Part shown: positions 17,323-26,403 of the stretch, piece after piece
Layout of the letters: each line of letters opens with the position of its first letter
Numbering within the stretch: position 1 is the first letter of the stretch
DNA from: Veillonella parvula DSM 2008
Lineage (GTDB): Bacteria > Bacillota > Negativicutes > Veillonellales > Veillonellaceae
Reading direction: 5' to 3'
NCBI RefSeq assembly: GCF_000024945.1
Contig: NC_013520.1
Location: 1,388,501-1,452,500 of the forward strand
Length of the DNA: 64,000 bases
Program-made: the position numbers and the translations under genes
Notes under the pieces: model-generated
What the model was told of the DNA's origin: nothing
The model's database searches: none
What the model saw: the letters and a program-made list of their open reading frames with translations, nothing else

Positions 17323-18360
17323 CTAATCTCGGCCCTTTCTATTCTTAGAATTTACAATAAAACGCGATAAGCTCACTAAATCAGATGAGGCCCCATTAAG
17401 GCCTACCACAACTTTTGTTTCAGGTGCTTCAGGAACGTGAACAGGTACCCCTAATTCAGTACCAATCCGGTCCGCTAAACCAGATAGTCTTGCTGTACCG
17501 CCAGTAAGCCATATGCCATGTTGCATAATATCAGCCACGATTTCTGGTGCAGTAGCACGAATCATTTGCTTAACCTCATCCAAGAGCCCAATCAAACATT
17601 CATTTATAACTTGGTACACTTCAGATTGGTGAATCACACAACGTCTACCTAAGCCGTTCATCATATCGCGCCCTTGAAAGGCATACTCTGCATCCTCTAA
17701 TGGAGCGACAGCTGTTCCTAATGTATGCTTAATATCTATTATAGTTTCATCAGATACGATAATGCCAAAACACTCACGCACATAGCGCAATAAGGCATTA
17801 TTAATATCAGAACCACCAAAACGAATTGTTTTGCTATCCACGATACCACCTAAAGAAACAATCCCCATATCAATAGTGCCACCGCCGATATCAATGACCA
17901 TAGATCCTTGCGCTTCAAAGATAGGCACACCACAACCAATAGCAGCCGCCACAGGTCGTTCGATAAGAAATACCTCTCTAGCACCAGCTTGAATAACAGC
18001 ATCCATCATGGCTCGTTGCTCAACATCGGTCATCCCACAAGGAACCCCTACCACAACCCGAGCTCGACGCAATGCATTAGACACCTTATTAAGAAAGTAG
18101 CTAAGCATAGTATGCATAACGCGATAGTCAACTATAAATCCATCCTTTAAAGGCGTTAACGGACGCCACATATCGGGCATGCGCAATACGAGGCGCGCCG
18201 CTTCATCACCAACGGCTACTACTTTTTCTTGTTTTGTATCAGTTGCTATAATCGATGGTTCGCTTATAACAGTCCCTCGCGTCCCCCCCATGAGGCGCGT
18301 TTGTATGGAACCAATATCTATACTTACATCTTTTCCTAGAGTAGGTAAAATGGAACTCAT
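17323..18360 (-). CDS. mreB: Actin-like rod-shape protein MreB
   Basis: A bacterial actin that organises side-wall synthesis under the inner membrane. The ATPase-fold motifs are visible: DIGSIQTR (phosphate 1), MVIDIGGGTIDMGIVS (phosphate 2) and GIWLTGGTARLSGL (adenosine). The N-terminal DIGSIQTRLM differs from the common DLGTANT, so it is a somewhat divergent MreB. 345 residues. The ATG has GAAGGAGAAA before it. It is first in the cluster mreB-mreC-mreD-mrdA-minD-rodA. Confidence 0.93.
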   Translation of the reverse strand: MSSILPTLGKDVSIDIGSIQTRLMGGTRGTVISEPSIIATDTKQEKVVAVGDEAARLVLRMPDMWRPLTPLKDGFIVDYRVMHTMLSYFLNKVSNALRRARVVVGVPCGMTDVEQRAMMDAVIQAGAREVFLIERPVAAAIGCGVPIFEAQGSMVIDIGGGTIDMGIVSLGGIVDSKTIRFGGSDINNALLRYVRECFGIIVSDETIIDIKHTLGTAVAPLEDAEYAFQGRDMMNGLGRRCVIHQSEVYQVINECLIGLLDEVKQMIRATAPEIVADIMQHGIWLTGGTARLSGLADRIGTELGVPVHVPEAPETKVVVGLNGASSDLVSLSRFIVNSKNRKGRD

Positions 18361-18536
18361 AGTAATTTCTCCTTCATTACATCATCATTCCATTTTACCA
18401 TATATAACGCGACTTTTTCCATTGATATCAGTACCTTTCCTTTTGTTAAAAGCACTGATAATGCATAATTCCTGTACTCATAAGTCATACATAAAAATTA
18501 CATAACTTCATACATAAAATCTCATATTCAATAAGG

Positions 18537-18603
18537 AAAAGCACTCATTTATAGGAACTTACCCATGCATCAAAATTAGGTATAGTTCAAAATGAGTGCT
18601 TTT
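18537..18603 (-). terminator. Likely terminator after radC
   Basis: AAAAGCACTCATTT (18537-18550) and AAATGAGTGCTTTT (18590-18603) form a 14-bp stem with an unusually long 39-nt loop; the minus strand ends in TTTTCC. It separates radC from the mreB promoter region. Confidence 0.6.
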
Positions 18604-18639
18604 AATAATCTTATTTGGCTTTGTTCAGTTTATTTAGGC

Positions 18640-19338
18640 TCAGCTCAATTTACCAATTTCGCTGAGGCTCGTAAATTCATTATCCCCTATAACGATATGA
18701 TCGAGTACAGGAATCCCCATAAATTGACCAGCACTAACAAACATTTTCGTTAGCCGTATATCTTCATCACTTGGTCTACTATCGCCTGACGGGTGGTTAT
18801 GGATTAGAATAATAGCCGCCGCATTGCATGCTATAGCTTTTTTAAATACTGCTCTTTGCTCTACAAGACTTGATACTAATCCACCATTAGAGATATGTTC
18901 CAACTGAATAAGCTTATTTCGAGATGTTAGCATGGCAGCCCACACATGTTCCACATCTTCGTGACGCAGTCGCTCCATCACATATTGAGCTATTACAAAA
19001 GGTTGCGAAAAATCTTCATAAGTCTCTTTAATCTTTAACTCCCCTAATCGCCTACCCATTTCAAGTGCTGCACATAGCGTCACTGCTTTATCTCTACCAA
19101 TACCCTTGATTTTGATCAGATTATCTACGGTCATTCGGTTAAGACCATAAACACCATCATCAAAGGATTGTACAATATCACTTGCCAAAGAAATCGCAGA
19201 TTGCCCCTTTACCCCTGTACGTAATAAAATAGCCAACAACTCCTCCATCGCCATATGTGATGGACCTAAGGCGAGAAATTTTTCTCGAGGTCGCTGGAAT
19301 GGTAACATATCTTTTACACTTACTGTTGGTACTTCCAT
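18640..19338 (-). CDS. radC: RadC/YicR family JAB-domain protein
   Basis: The protein has an N-terminal helix-hairpin-helix region (LIKIKGIGRDKAVTLCAALEM) and a C-terminal JAB1/MPN metalloprotease-like domain with the zinc motif HNHPSGDSRPSDED. Despite the name, a repair function is not established for the family. 232 residues. The ATG at 19338 is chosen because GGAGAGA precedes it; the frame opens farther up at a TTG without a good site. The 5' region carries a pentanucleotide microsatellite. Confidence 0.9.
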   Translation of the reverse strand: MEVPTVSVKDMLPFQRPREKFLALGPSHMAMEELLAILLRTGVKGQSAISLASDIVQSFDDGVYGLNRMTVDNLIKIKGIGRDKAVTLCAALEMGRRLGELKIKETYEDFSQPFVIAQYVMERLRHEDVEHVWAAMLTSRNKLIQLEHISNGGLVSSLVEQRAVFKKAIACNAAAIILIHNHPSGDSRPSDEDIRLTKMFVSAGQFMGIPVLDHIVIGDNEFTSLSEIGKLS

Positions 19339-19414
19339 AGAATCTCTCCATTCAAATAGATAACACCATTTGTAAATCAAGCAACAAACACATCTACTCT
19401 CTTAAAATTTATTT

Positions 19415-19492
19415 AGCACAGCACAGCACAGCACAGCACAGCACAGCACAGCACAGCACAGCACAGCACAGCACAGCACAGCACAGCACAGC
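19415..19492. repeat. Pentanucleotide microsatellite (AGCAC) x 15.6
   Basis: Perfect tandem AGCAC on the plus strand (TGTGC-type on the minus strand), 78 bp with no interruption, between the maf stop and the radC start. It is not within a gene: all three minus-strand frames meet stops within 14 bases after the array. Its length in 5-bp steps would change the leader of radC, not the protein frame. Such perfect arrays are prone to slipped-strand copy-number change. Confidence 0.97.
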
Positions 19493-19494
19493 CA

Positions 19495-19503
19495 ATTATA
19501 ACA
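19495..19503 (-). promoter_or_regulatory. Extended -10 element abutting the microsatellite
   Basis: On the minus strand TGTTATAAT fits the extended -10 pattern TGnTATAAT. Transcription would start about seven bases on, inside the repeat array, so the repeats would form the start of the radC transcript. There is no good -35, which extended -10 promoters can lack. Confidence 0.5.
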
Positions 19504-19525
19504 CGATTCATCTGATGCGCTAGTG

Positions 19526-20092
19526 TTATTTAGCCCCTAACGCCTTGCAAAGTTCATCGTATACATGTTCAACTGGTAACCCTACCACATTAGTATAAGA
19601 GCCCTCTATTTTATCTACCCATAGTGCGCCCTTTCCTTGGATGCCATAAGCTCCAGCCTTATCCATCGGTTCCCCACTAGCAATATAAGACTCGATTTCA
19701 AAAGGTGCTAAATGTTTAAAATAGACCTTTGTTTCATTGTAAAAAACTACCTCTTTTCCTTTGATGAGTAACGCGACTCCAGTAATTACAGAATGCGCTC
19801 TACCCGATAAATGCTCCAACATATGGCGTGCATCAGACTCATCATAAGGTTTACCTAATACTTTATTATCAAGGACAACAATAGTATCTGCTCCTAACAC
19901 AATACTTCCATCTGGAACACCTACAGCACAACGAGCCTTACCTAATGCTTGGGCTTTCACCATTTCAATAGGGTTGTCGTAACCTTCATTAGACTCCTCA
20001 TAAGTACTGGATACAACAGTATGATCAATCCCGACCTGTGTTAATAATTCAGTTCTACGTGGTGATTGGCTCGCCAAATACAATCCAGCCAT
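19526..20092 (-). CDS. maf: Maf-family nucleoside triphosphate pyrophosphatase
   Basis: A house-cleaning pyrophosphatase that hydrolyses non-canonical or excess nucleotides, probably dTTP/UTP type. Family motifs are LASQSPRRTELL at the N-terminus, EESNE, GADTIVVLDNKVLGKP and the C-terminal YGIQGKGALWVDKIEGSYTNVVGLP. 188 residues. The ATG at 20092 has AAAGGAG seven bases upstream and is preferred to the GTG at 20098. Probably cotranscribed with the gene before it. Confidence 0.93.
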   Translation of the reverse strand: MAGLYLASQSPRRTELLTQVGIDHTVVSSTYEESNEGYDNPIEMVKAQALGKARCAVGVPDGSIVLGADTIVVLDNKVLGKPYDESDARHMLEHLSGRAHSVITGVALLIKGKEVVFYNETKVYFKHLAPFEIESYIASGEPMDKAGAYGIQGKGALWVDKIEGSYTNVVGLPVEHVYDELCKALGAK

Positions 20093-20180
20093 ATACACTC
20101 CTTTACATTAAAATTCTTGTACATAAAATTCTTGGTGCACAAAAGTTATATCTACCTATTACCCTAAAACTGACCGTCCC

Positions 20181-20801
20181 TTAAATAGTTGTTTCTTTAT
20201 CTTCTTCAGAAGAAATTAATTTTTCATAATATTCTTGTACATCTTCCCCATGCTTCACCGCATCAGCTCGCACCGCTGCATAAAACACGATATCCGCTTG
20301 AGGTACCCGAATACGACCAGGTACATATTCTTCTAACATTTCAAAGAATCTATCATCTGCTTTCAACAGCAAACGGCCATTTTTAATCTTATTTCCATCT
20401 ACAATAGAATACACAAGGGACCAAATAGGACGTGGATCAGAGGTAGAGCATTTTCTATATTTATAGCGGTATTTAATATTTGTCAACAACTCACGTTCAA
20501 ACTTGAACACCCCATCAATCATGTCATAATCTACTTCAAAATGACGATTTCTAAAGATAGAGTTTTCTTCAATTACAAGCTTTGTATCTGTCAAAATATA
20601 GGTATATCGACTAACAGCCTGTTTAACCATAACAATGATGGCCATGATTTCAATAAAGTACTCAGCTAATAAAACCGTATGTAATTGAATACTGCGATAC
20701 GTTGTATAAGCTGCTGCACACAGCAATAAAATCACAAAAAATACTACCAATAACTCTGCACTTCTGGTGCGCTGAGATTTTTCTTCATATAATACCGTCA
20801 T
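20181..20801 (-). CDS. Membrane protein with PH-like region, function unknown
   Basis: I do not recognise a named family. Two hydrophobic helices lie at about residues 16-34 and 43-60, followed by a 140-residue soluble part that begins YILTDTKLVIEENSIFRNRHFEVDY, a pattern seen in bacterial PH-like (YdbT/DUF304-type) membrane proteins. The tail is acidic (SSEEDKE). 206 residues with a clear AAAAGGGG site. It lies upstream of maf. Confidence 0.7.
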   Translation of the reverse strand: MTVLYEEKSQRTRSAELLVVFFVILLLCAAAYTTYRSIQLHTVLLAEYFIEIMAIIVMVKQAVSRYTYILTDTKLVIEENSIFRNRHFEVDYDMIDGVFKFERELLTNIKYRYKYRKCSTSDPRPIWSLVYSIVDGNKIKNGRLLLKADDRFFEMLEEYVPGRIRVPQADIVFYAAVRADAVKHGEDVQEYYEKLISSEEDKETTI

Positions 20802-20878
20802 GCTTTACCCCTTTTAAAGAAATCACTAATTAATAACTATACATACTATTATAAGATATTCTATGCATAAAAACTACA

Positions 20879-20915
20879 AAAACCCCGTCCATATCTAAGA
20901 TATAGGCGGGGTTTT
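20879..20915 (-). terminator. Terminator of the lipoprotein-ackA operon
   Basis: AAACCCCG-type arms pair with CGGGGTTT around a smaller ATATCT/AGATAT hairpin; the minus strand ends in GGGGTTTTTG. It follows the ackA stop by 38 bases. Confidence 0.85.
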
Positions 20916-20953
20916 ATGACTCTATTAGTCACTCAGTTCAGATACGAACTATA

Positions 20954-22159
20954 TTATTTTTTCAATGCTGCAGTAATACGTTGAGTATCACGAGCAATCA
21001 TGATTTCTTCGTTTGTAGGAATTACGAAGATTTTAACTTTAGAGCCATCAGCACTGATTTCTTGTTCTTTACCACGAACATTATTGCGTTCAGAATCAAT
21101 ACGAGTACCTAAGTATTCCAAACCATTACAGATTGCATCGCGGTTACCAATACCGTTTTCACCAATACCAGCAGTAAAGATGATAGCATCTACACCGCCC
21201 ATAACAGCAGCAAAGGCACCGATTACACGACGAACTTTGTAATGGAACATGTTCAATGCCAATTGTGCGCGTTTATTGCCATTAGCAGCAGCTTCTTCAA
21301 TCACACGGAAGTCATTGGATACACCAGAAATCCCTAATACACCGGATTCTTTATTCATAACTCTATCAATTTCTTCATAGGTCATACCTGTTTTTTCCAT
21401 CAAGAATGGAACAATAGCAGGGTCAATATCACCTGTACGAGTACCCATGATCAAACCAGACAATGGAGTGAAGCCCATTGTAGTATCGATGGAGCGACCA
21501 CCTTTAATAGCAGCCACAGAGGAACCATTCCCCAAGTGACATGTGATGATACGAAGATCAGTCATATGTTTACCCATTAATTCTGCACAACGTTGTGCTA
21601 CATATTTATGGGATGTACCATGGAAGCCATAACGACGAATGCCATAATCTTCATAATAAGAGTAAGGAAGCGCATACATATATGCTTCTTTTGGCATAGT
21701 TTGATGGAATGCAGTATCAAATACAGCAACTTGAGGTACATTTGGCATAATTGCTTCACAAGCTTCAATACCTTGAATGTTTGGTGGGTTATGCAATGGT
21801 GCAAGAGAAGCACATTCTTCCAACGCTTCCATAACTGCTGGTGTAATCAATACGGAGTCAGCAAATTTTTCACCGCTGTGTACTACACGGTGACCAACAG
21901 CATCGATTTCATCCATGGAAGAGATAACACCAAATTCAGCATCAACTAAAATATCTAGCAAAATGCGAAGCGCTTCTTTATGGTTCAAAATTGGCTCAAC
22001 GCGTTCTAATTTATCTGCATTAGGACGTTTGTGAGTGAAAATAGCATCTTGATCACCAATCTTTTCAAAAAGGCCTTTTGCCAATTCTGTTTCAGTTGTC
22101 ATATCAAGTAATTGATATTTCAAGGAAGAACTACCGCAGTTAACTACTAATACGTTCAT
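20954..22159 (-). CDS. ackA: Acetate kinase
   Basis: Converts acetyl phosphate and ADP to acetate and ATP, the main substrate-level phosphorylation step of lactate fermentation. Family motifs: [13 protein letters not shown] at the N-terminus, [30 protein letters not shown] and FTAGIGENG. 401 residues, standard length. It starts three bases after the lipoprotein gene, with a GAGGG site inside the end of that gene. The partner pta is not in the window. Confidence 0.97.
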   Translation of the reverse strand: MNVLVVNCGSSSLKYQLLDMTTETELAKGLFEKIGDQDAIFTHKRPNADKLERVEPILNHKEALRILLDILVDAEFGVISSMDEIDAVGHRVVHSGEKFADSVLITPAVMEALEECASLAPLHNPPNIQGIEACEAIMPNVPQVAVFDTAFHQTMPKEAYMYALPYSYYEDYGIRRYGFHGTSHKYVAQRCAELMGKHMTDLRIITCHLGNGSSVAAIKGGRSIDTTMGFTPLSGLIMGTRTGDIDPAIVPFLMEKTGMTYEEIDRVMNKESGVLGISGVSNDFRVIEEAAANGNKRAQLALNMFHYKVRRVIGAFAAVMGGVDAIIFTAGIGENGIGNRDAICNGLEYLGTRIDSERNNVRGKEQEISADGSKVKIFVIPTNEEIMIARDTQRITAALKK

Positions 22160-22162
22160 CGA

Positions 22163-22726
22163 TTAACCCTCTTTCTGTTGTGTAACTTGAATCTTGTTTT
22201 GAATTTCTTTGCTGATATCAGCACCTACCTGATCCTTTTCAGGATATTGATAGATTATATTCCACAATACGCCATGATCTAAGAATACGTATTGAGAAAA
22301 TCTAAATGTTTGCCCTTGTGTTGTATACGTCACATCAAGCTTCTTTGCAGATGTACCTTGTAAAGCTACAGATTCTTCCTTGATGGTTGCGCCCATCTTA
22401 GTGAACTCAGACTTACTACGATGCAAAAACTCATCAACCGTAGGCAATGGCTTGTTATCACCAGCACGCAAAGCTTCAACTTCAATCACCATATGCTCTG
22501 TAACGGATCCATAAATATCGATTGGATATCCATCATCAGTCATATTTTTTGTGCTTTTACCCATTTCATAAGGCAAAGCAATGGTAACCTCAGATTGACC
22601 AACACGGATAACTTGATGGCCAAAACTATATGTATCCATTACATTATTTGAGCCACATCCCGTCATTGCTAGTAGAGCAACACCGAGTAGAGCCCCTTGT
22701 AATGTGCGTTTCCAATTTTGTTTCAT
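22163..22726 (-). CDS. Lipoprotein of unknown function
   Basis: A basic N-terminus (MKQNWKR), a hydrophobic stretch (GALLGVALLAM) and the lipobox MTGC indicate a signal-peptidase II lipoprotein exported to the envelope. The mature part (about 165 residues) looks like a small alpha/beta domain and matches no family I can name. Of several starts, the ATG at 22726 is best spaced from GAGGT. It is cotranscribed with ackA; no functional link is evident. Confidence 0.8.
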   Translation of the reverse strand: MKQNWKRTLQGALLGVALLAMTGCGSNNVMDTYSFGHQVIRVGQSEVTIALPYEMGKSTKNMTDDGYPIDIYGSVTEHMVIEVEALRAGDNKPLPTVDEFLHRSKSEFTKMGATIKEESVALQGTSAKKLDVTYTTQGQTFRFSQYVFLDHGVLWNIIYQYPEKDQVGADISKEIQNKIQVTQQKEG

Positions 22727-22912
22727 CATATACCTCACATCAATTCAGCATTTATAGTTAATTATAGCCTATAGAGACAAGAAAATCTATACTAAACTTA
22801 ATATTTACACACAATATTACCTATCTAAATAAGCCTTTAATTTAGATATAATGAAATGTTGTTTACAGTATTTCCTCGCTTTGTTACACTAACACTAATG
22901 AAAGGAGACACT

Positions 22913-24106
22913 ATGAAAACAATCGGTATTATCTGTGAATATAATCCATTTCACAATGGACATGCCCATCAATTATATACCTTAGCACAAGAGCATTCAG
23001 ATGCGCTGCGCATTTGTATCATGAGTGGTTCCTTTGTACAACGAGGTGAACCTGCTATTTTTTCTAAATTTGATCGTGCTCGTTGGGCCATTCTCGGTGG
23101 TGCAGATATTGTTATTGAGCTACCTACGCTCTATTCTTTGGGTAGCGCACAACTCTTTGGAACAGGTGCTATTCGTATGGTAAAAGCTTTACATATCGAC
23201 GCCCTTTCCTTTGGTTCTGAAACGGCTAATCTAGATGCACTCGTAGATATAGCTAAACGTATGGATTGTGAAAGTACTCAAGCAGTATTACGCACCTATA
23301 TTAACGAAGGCATGTCCTATGGCTCTGCCTTTCGTAAAGCCCTCGATACAGAGATACTAAACACACCCAATGCACTATTAGGACTTGAATATATTCGGGC
23401 AGGACTTAACTATCATCCTACCTTAAAATACATGCCAATCTTACGCACATCAGATCATCACGAAGCAAATATTACAAAAGATTTTCCTTCTGGTACAGCA
23501 TTGCGTAAACTCATAACAGATATGGCTACGAGTAGTAACAATTGTAATATAAACAGTATCGTTCCTAAGACTATTGCAGACGATATGACTAATATAATTT
23601 CTAATGGTGCCTATGTAAACTATAACCGCTACTATGATATAATCCATTCCTTAAGTCGTCGTACATCAACAACCAAGCTGGAAAGCTTTGGGGAGTTCAA
23701 CGAAGGTATTGAACACTTATGGTCTAAAGCAGCTCAACAACCTACGTGGAACTTGGCTATGGAGCATATAAAATCAAAGCGCTATACCTATGCACGTTTA
23801 CAACGGATGGGAGCCTATCTCGCTCTAGGAATCCAAAAAGATGTATTGCAAAATGCTATGCAAGAAGATCCACAATATGCTCGTTTACTTGCCTTCAACG
23901 ATAGAGGTCGTCAATGGCTTCGAAATGATTTTGAAATACCACTTATTCAAAAATGGGCCAAAGCACCTAATGAATTAAATACATTGGGGCAAACGATGCA
24001 TCAAATCGATACATTAGCTACAGATGTACAGGCCTTATGCTTACATAATGAAATCAAACGAATGGGCCATATGGACTACACCTATACGCCACAATACATA
24101 AGATAA
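22913..24106 (+). CDS. tmcAL: tRNA(Met) cytidine acetate ligase TmcAL (YlbM family)
   Basis: Makes N4-acetylcytidine at the wobble position of elongator tRNA(Met) using acetate and ATP. The nucleotidyltransferase motif GIICEYNPFHNGH is at the N-terminus, followed by MSGSFVQRGEPAIFSKFDRA and a helical C-terminal tRNA-binding region. 397 residues. The ATG at 22913 follows AAAGGAGA; the upstream open frame to 22856 has no such site. This is the only convincing plus-strand gene here, divergent from the lipoprotein-ackA operon. Confidence 0.92.
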   Translation: MKTIGIICEYNPFHNGHAHQLYTLAQEHSDALRICIMSGSFVQRGEPAIFSKFDRARWAILGGADIVIELPTLYSLGSAQLFGTGAIRMVKALHIDALSFGSETANLDALVDIAKRMDCESTQAVLRTYINEGMSYGSAFRKALDTEILNTPNALLGLEYIRAGLNYHPTLKYMPILRTSDHHEANITKDFPSGTALRKLITDMATSSNNCNINSIVPKTIADDMTNIISNGAYVNYNRYYDIIHSLSRRTSTTKLESFGEFNEGIEHLWSKAAQQPTWNLAMEHIKSKRYTYARLQRMGAYLALGIQKDVLQNAMQEDPQYARLLAFNDRGRQWLRNDFEIPLIQKWAKAPNELNTLGQTMHQIDTLATDVQALCLHNEIKRMGHMDYTYTPQYIR

Positions 24107-24207
24107 GCAGAACTACGATCTGGTAGAAACATTCTGCACATAAATATAAGAGTCGAATAATTTAAGTTTATTAAGATAAACCATCTTATTATATGCTAAT
24201 ACTCAAA

Positions 24208-24248
24208 AAGGGGTTACAATACAGGTTATTCCTGTATTGTAACCCCTT
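24208..24248 (-). terminator. pyrR terminator whose 5' arm is pyrR coding sequence
   Basis: A perfect 18-bp stem (24208-24225 with 24231-24248) has a 5-nt loop and five T residues after it on the minus strand. The 5' arm encodes the last residues of PyrR and the stop codon lies in the loop. It also faces tmcAL, which has no other good terminator. Confidence 0.9.
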
Positions 24249-24747
24249 CTTCACCATCCAGATCAGCGACGGCAACGCGTACACTTTCAAGATGCGATGT
24301 AGGAATATTTTTACCTACATAGTCTGCTCGTATAGGCAATTCACGATGACCACGATCGACGAGAACGGCCAATTGAATAGATCTAGGTCTACCAGCCGTC
24401 ATTAATGCATTTAAAGCAGCACGAATAGTACGGCCCGTATACAAAACATCATCTACAAGGATAATTGTCTTTTCCGTTGTATCGATCGTACACGGTTTCC
24501 CCTCTTTAGGACGAGCATCACGATCATCACGATACACTGCAACGTTCAAAGACTCACAATCAATATGAATACCTTCTATACGCTCAATTTCAGCTTGTAA
24601 ACGTTTTGCCAAAATGACACCACGCCGTTCAATACCTACAATTAACGCATTAGATAAACCTTTATTGCGTTCTAAAATTTCATGACTAATACGACGAATC
24701 GCACGCATTATAGCGTCTTGATCCATTAATAAGCGTTTCTTCTCCAT
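24226..24747 (-). CDS. pyrR: Bifunctional pyr operon regulator / uracil phosphoribosyltransferase PyrR
   Basis: PyrR binds pyr mRNA leaders in response to UMP/UTP and has weak uracil phosphoribosyltransferase activity. The PRPP-binding loop VDDVLYTGRT and the family start (LIVGIERRGVILA) are clear. 173 residues, standard. The order lspA-rluD-like-pyrR matches Bacillus, but the pyr biosynthetic genes do not follow: transcription ends directly at a terminator, so PyrR must act in trans. Confidence 0.95.
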   Translation of the reverse strand: MEKKRLLMDQDAIMRAIRRISHEILERNKGLSNALIVGIERRGVILAKRLQAEIERIEGIHIDCESLNVAVYRDDRDARPKEGKPCTIDTTEKTIILVDDVLYTGRTIRAALNALMTAGRPRSIQLAVLVDRGHRELPIRADYVGKNIPTSHLESVRVAVADLDGEEGVTIQE

Positions 24748-24847
24748 ATATACGCCCTTTACAGCATAGGATTGTTCTATGCCCCTATATCCAAATAACT
24801 AGTAAAAATATGTACTTAAACAATCAATGTAAACATTTAGACTATTT

Positions 24848-25765
24848 TCATTTATCTTCACGATAGGTCTTAGCAAATTCTAAGCATGCCTTAAAATCAG
24901 CTGGTACCGGTGCTTCAAAATGCATCTCTTCACCTGTAATAGGGTGTTTAACATCTAACGATTTAGAATGTAATGCTTGCCCTTCTATAGGAAAATCCAT
25001 ACGTCTATATCCATAAAACGGATCATTAACAACAGGATGTCCAATATAAACAAAGTGAACACGAATTTGATGTGTTCGACCTGTTTCTAAATTACACTCT
25101 ACCAAGGTTTGATGACCATAACGCGCTAATACTTTGAAATGTGTTACTGCATCTTTACTGTTTTCAAAGACTACAGCCATTTTCATACGGTCTTTTGGAT
25201 GGCGCCCAATAGGCGCCTTAATAGTCCCCTTTTCTTCTACAATATTACCCTGTACTAGCGCCCAGTACGTACGTCTTGCAGAATGTGCCTTTACTTGTTC
25301 TGCTAGACCAATGTGCGCTGCATCATTTTTTGCAACCATCATAACACCAGACGTATCTTTATCTAAGCGATGCACAATACCCGGTCTAATTTCACCATTA
25401 ATACCTGATAGGTCCTTACAATGGAATAATAAAGCATTTACAAGTGTACCAGAATAATTTCCTACTGCAGGATGCACCACCATGCCACGAGGTTTATTAA
25501 CAATAACAATATCGTGATCTTCATATAAATAATCTAAAGGAATATCCTCGGGTTTAACCTCAATTGATTCAGGCTCTGGGATCTCTACACGAATTACAGT
25601 ATCAGGTGTAAGCCGAAGATTAGCCTTCCCTACTTTACCACCTACTGTAACATGACCACCTTTAATTAAACTTTGAATATAGCTACGAGATCCTTCCATC
25701 TGTTCAGTTAAAAATACATCTAGTCTCATGCCTTCTTGCTCAGCACTTACAATATATTCATTCAT
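24848..25765 (-). CDS. rluD: RluD-family 23S rRNA pseudouridine synthase
   Basis: Has an N-terminal S4 RNA-binding domain (MRLDVFLTEQMEGSRSYIQSL) and a catalytic domain with HRLDKDTSGVMMVAKN, containing the essential Asp, and ETGRTHQIRVH. 305 residues. Modifies uridines in large-subunit rRNA; which positions cannot be told from sequence. It follows lspA as in other Firmicutes. Confidence 0.92.
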   Translation of the reverse strand: MNEYIVSAEQEGMRLDVFLTEQMEGSRSYIQSLIKGGHVTVGGKVGKANLRLTPDTVIRVEIPEPESIEVKPEDIPLDYLYEDHDIVIVNKPRGMVVHPAVGNYSGTLVNALLFHCKDLSGINGEIRPGIVHRLDKDTSGVMMVAKNDAAHIGLAEQVKAHSARRTYWALVQGNIVEEKGTIKAPIGRHPKDRMKMAVVFENSKDAVTHFKVLARYGHQTLVECNLETGRTHQIRVHFVYIGHPVVNDPFYGYRRMDFPIEGQALHSKSLDVKHPITGEEMHFEAPVPADFKACLEFAKTYREDK

Positions 25766-25854
25766 CCCCTACTCCTCTATGAGTTAAGTATTATGTATAT
25801 AACAAAATTACCTATTAACCAAGTCGATGACCTATATAATTCTCTTAGTGAAAG

Positions 25855-26295
25855 TTACTCATGGTCCTCTTTCAATGTAAATAAATAAAATACAACAAAA
25901 GCTACACCTATACAAATACCAATATCTGCTACATTAAAAATAGGCCATATGCGGAAATCAAAAAAATCCACTACTCCATGAATCATGTATCGGTCAATAC
26001 CATTACCAATAGCACCTGAAACTAATAAGGCGGATCCGATTTGCAAAGTCCAATGACCCTTAGCTAGTCGCTTCCAGTAAAAGGCACAAACGGCTAATAG
26101 AATAATAGCTACTAGTAAGAAAAACCATCGTTGATTCGCTAACATACCAAAGGCTGCACCGCGATTAATAATATAGGTAAGGTGAAATACATTAGGAATA
26201 ACAGGCAAAGATTCACCTAACAAAAAATGATTCATTACATAATATTTAGTTAATTGGTCCAATAATAACCAAATGATAAGTACTGTATAAAACAA
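25855..26295 (-). CDS. lspA: Lipoprotein signal peptidase (signal peptidase II)
   Basis: An aspartic protease of the inner membrane that cleaves prolipoproteins, such as the one at 22163-22726. Four membrane segments are visible. Family blocks: NRGAAFG, GAIGNGIDR with the first catalytic Asp, and VDFFDFRIWPIFNVADIGI with the second. 146 residues. Confidence 0.95.
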   Translation of the reverse strand: MFYTVLIIWLLLDQLTKYYVMNHFLLGESLPVIPNVFHLTYIINRGAAFGMLANQRWFFLLVAIILLAVCAFYWKRLAKGHWTLQIGSALLVSGAIGNGIDRYMIHGVVDFFDFRIWPIFNVADIGICIGVAFVVFYLFTLKEDHE

Positions 26296-26371
26296 GATTA
26301 ACTCCCTTACTATAATATAATTCTTAATAGTCCTATTATACTAAGTTACGCAAATTTAGGCAAAATAAAAA

Positions 26372-26388
26372 GCCCCTCAATGAGGGGC
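26372..26388 (-). terminator. Ferredoxin gene terminator
   Basis: GCCCCTC and GAGGGGC form a 7-bp stem with a 3-nt loop, followed on the minus strand by TTTTTATTTT. Confidence 0.9.
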
Positions 26389-26403
26389 GTATTTTATTTG
26401 TGA

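Noticed and set aside
19415-19492. CRISPR array or coding repeat
   Set aside because: The unit is 5 bp with no spacers, and stops close every frame beside the array, so it is a plain microsatellite in non-coding DNA.
24107-24137. Terminator right after tmcAL
   Set aside because: GCAGAA/TTCTGC with an inner CTAC/GTAG pairs weakly and has no T run.
24748-24847. PyrR-binding attenuator before pyrR
   Set aside because: A small GCATAG/CTATGC hairpin is present, but I see no PyrR-binding consensus or competing terminator.
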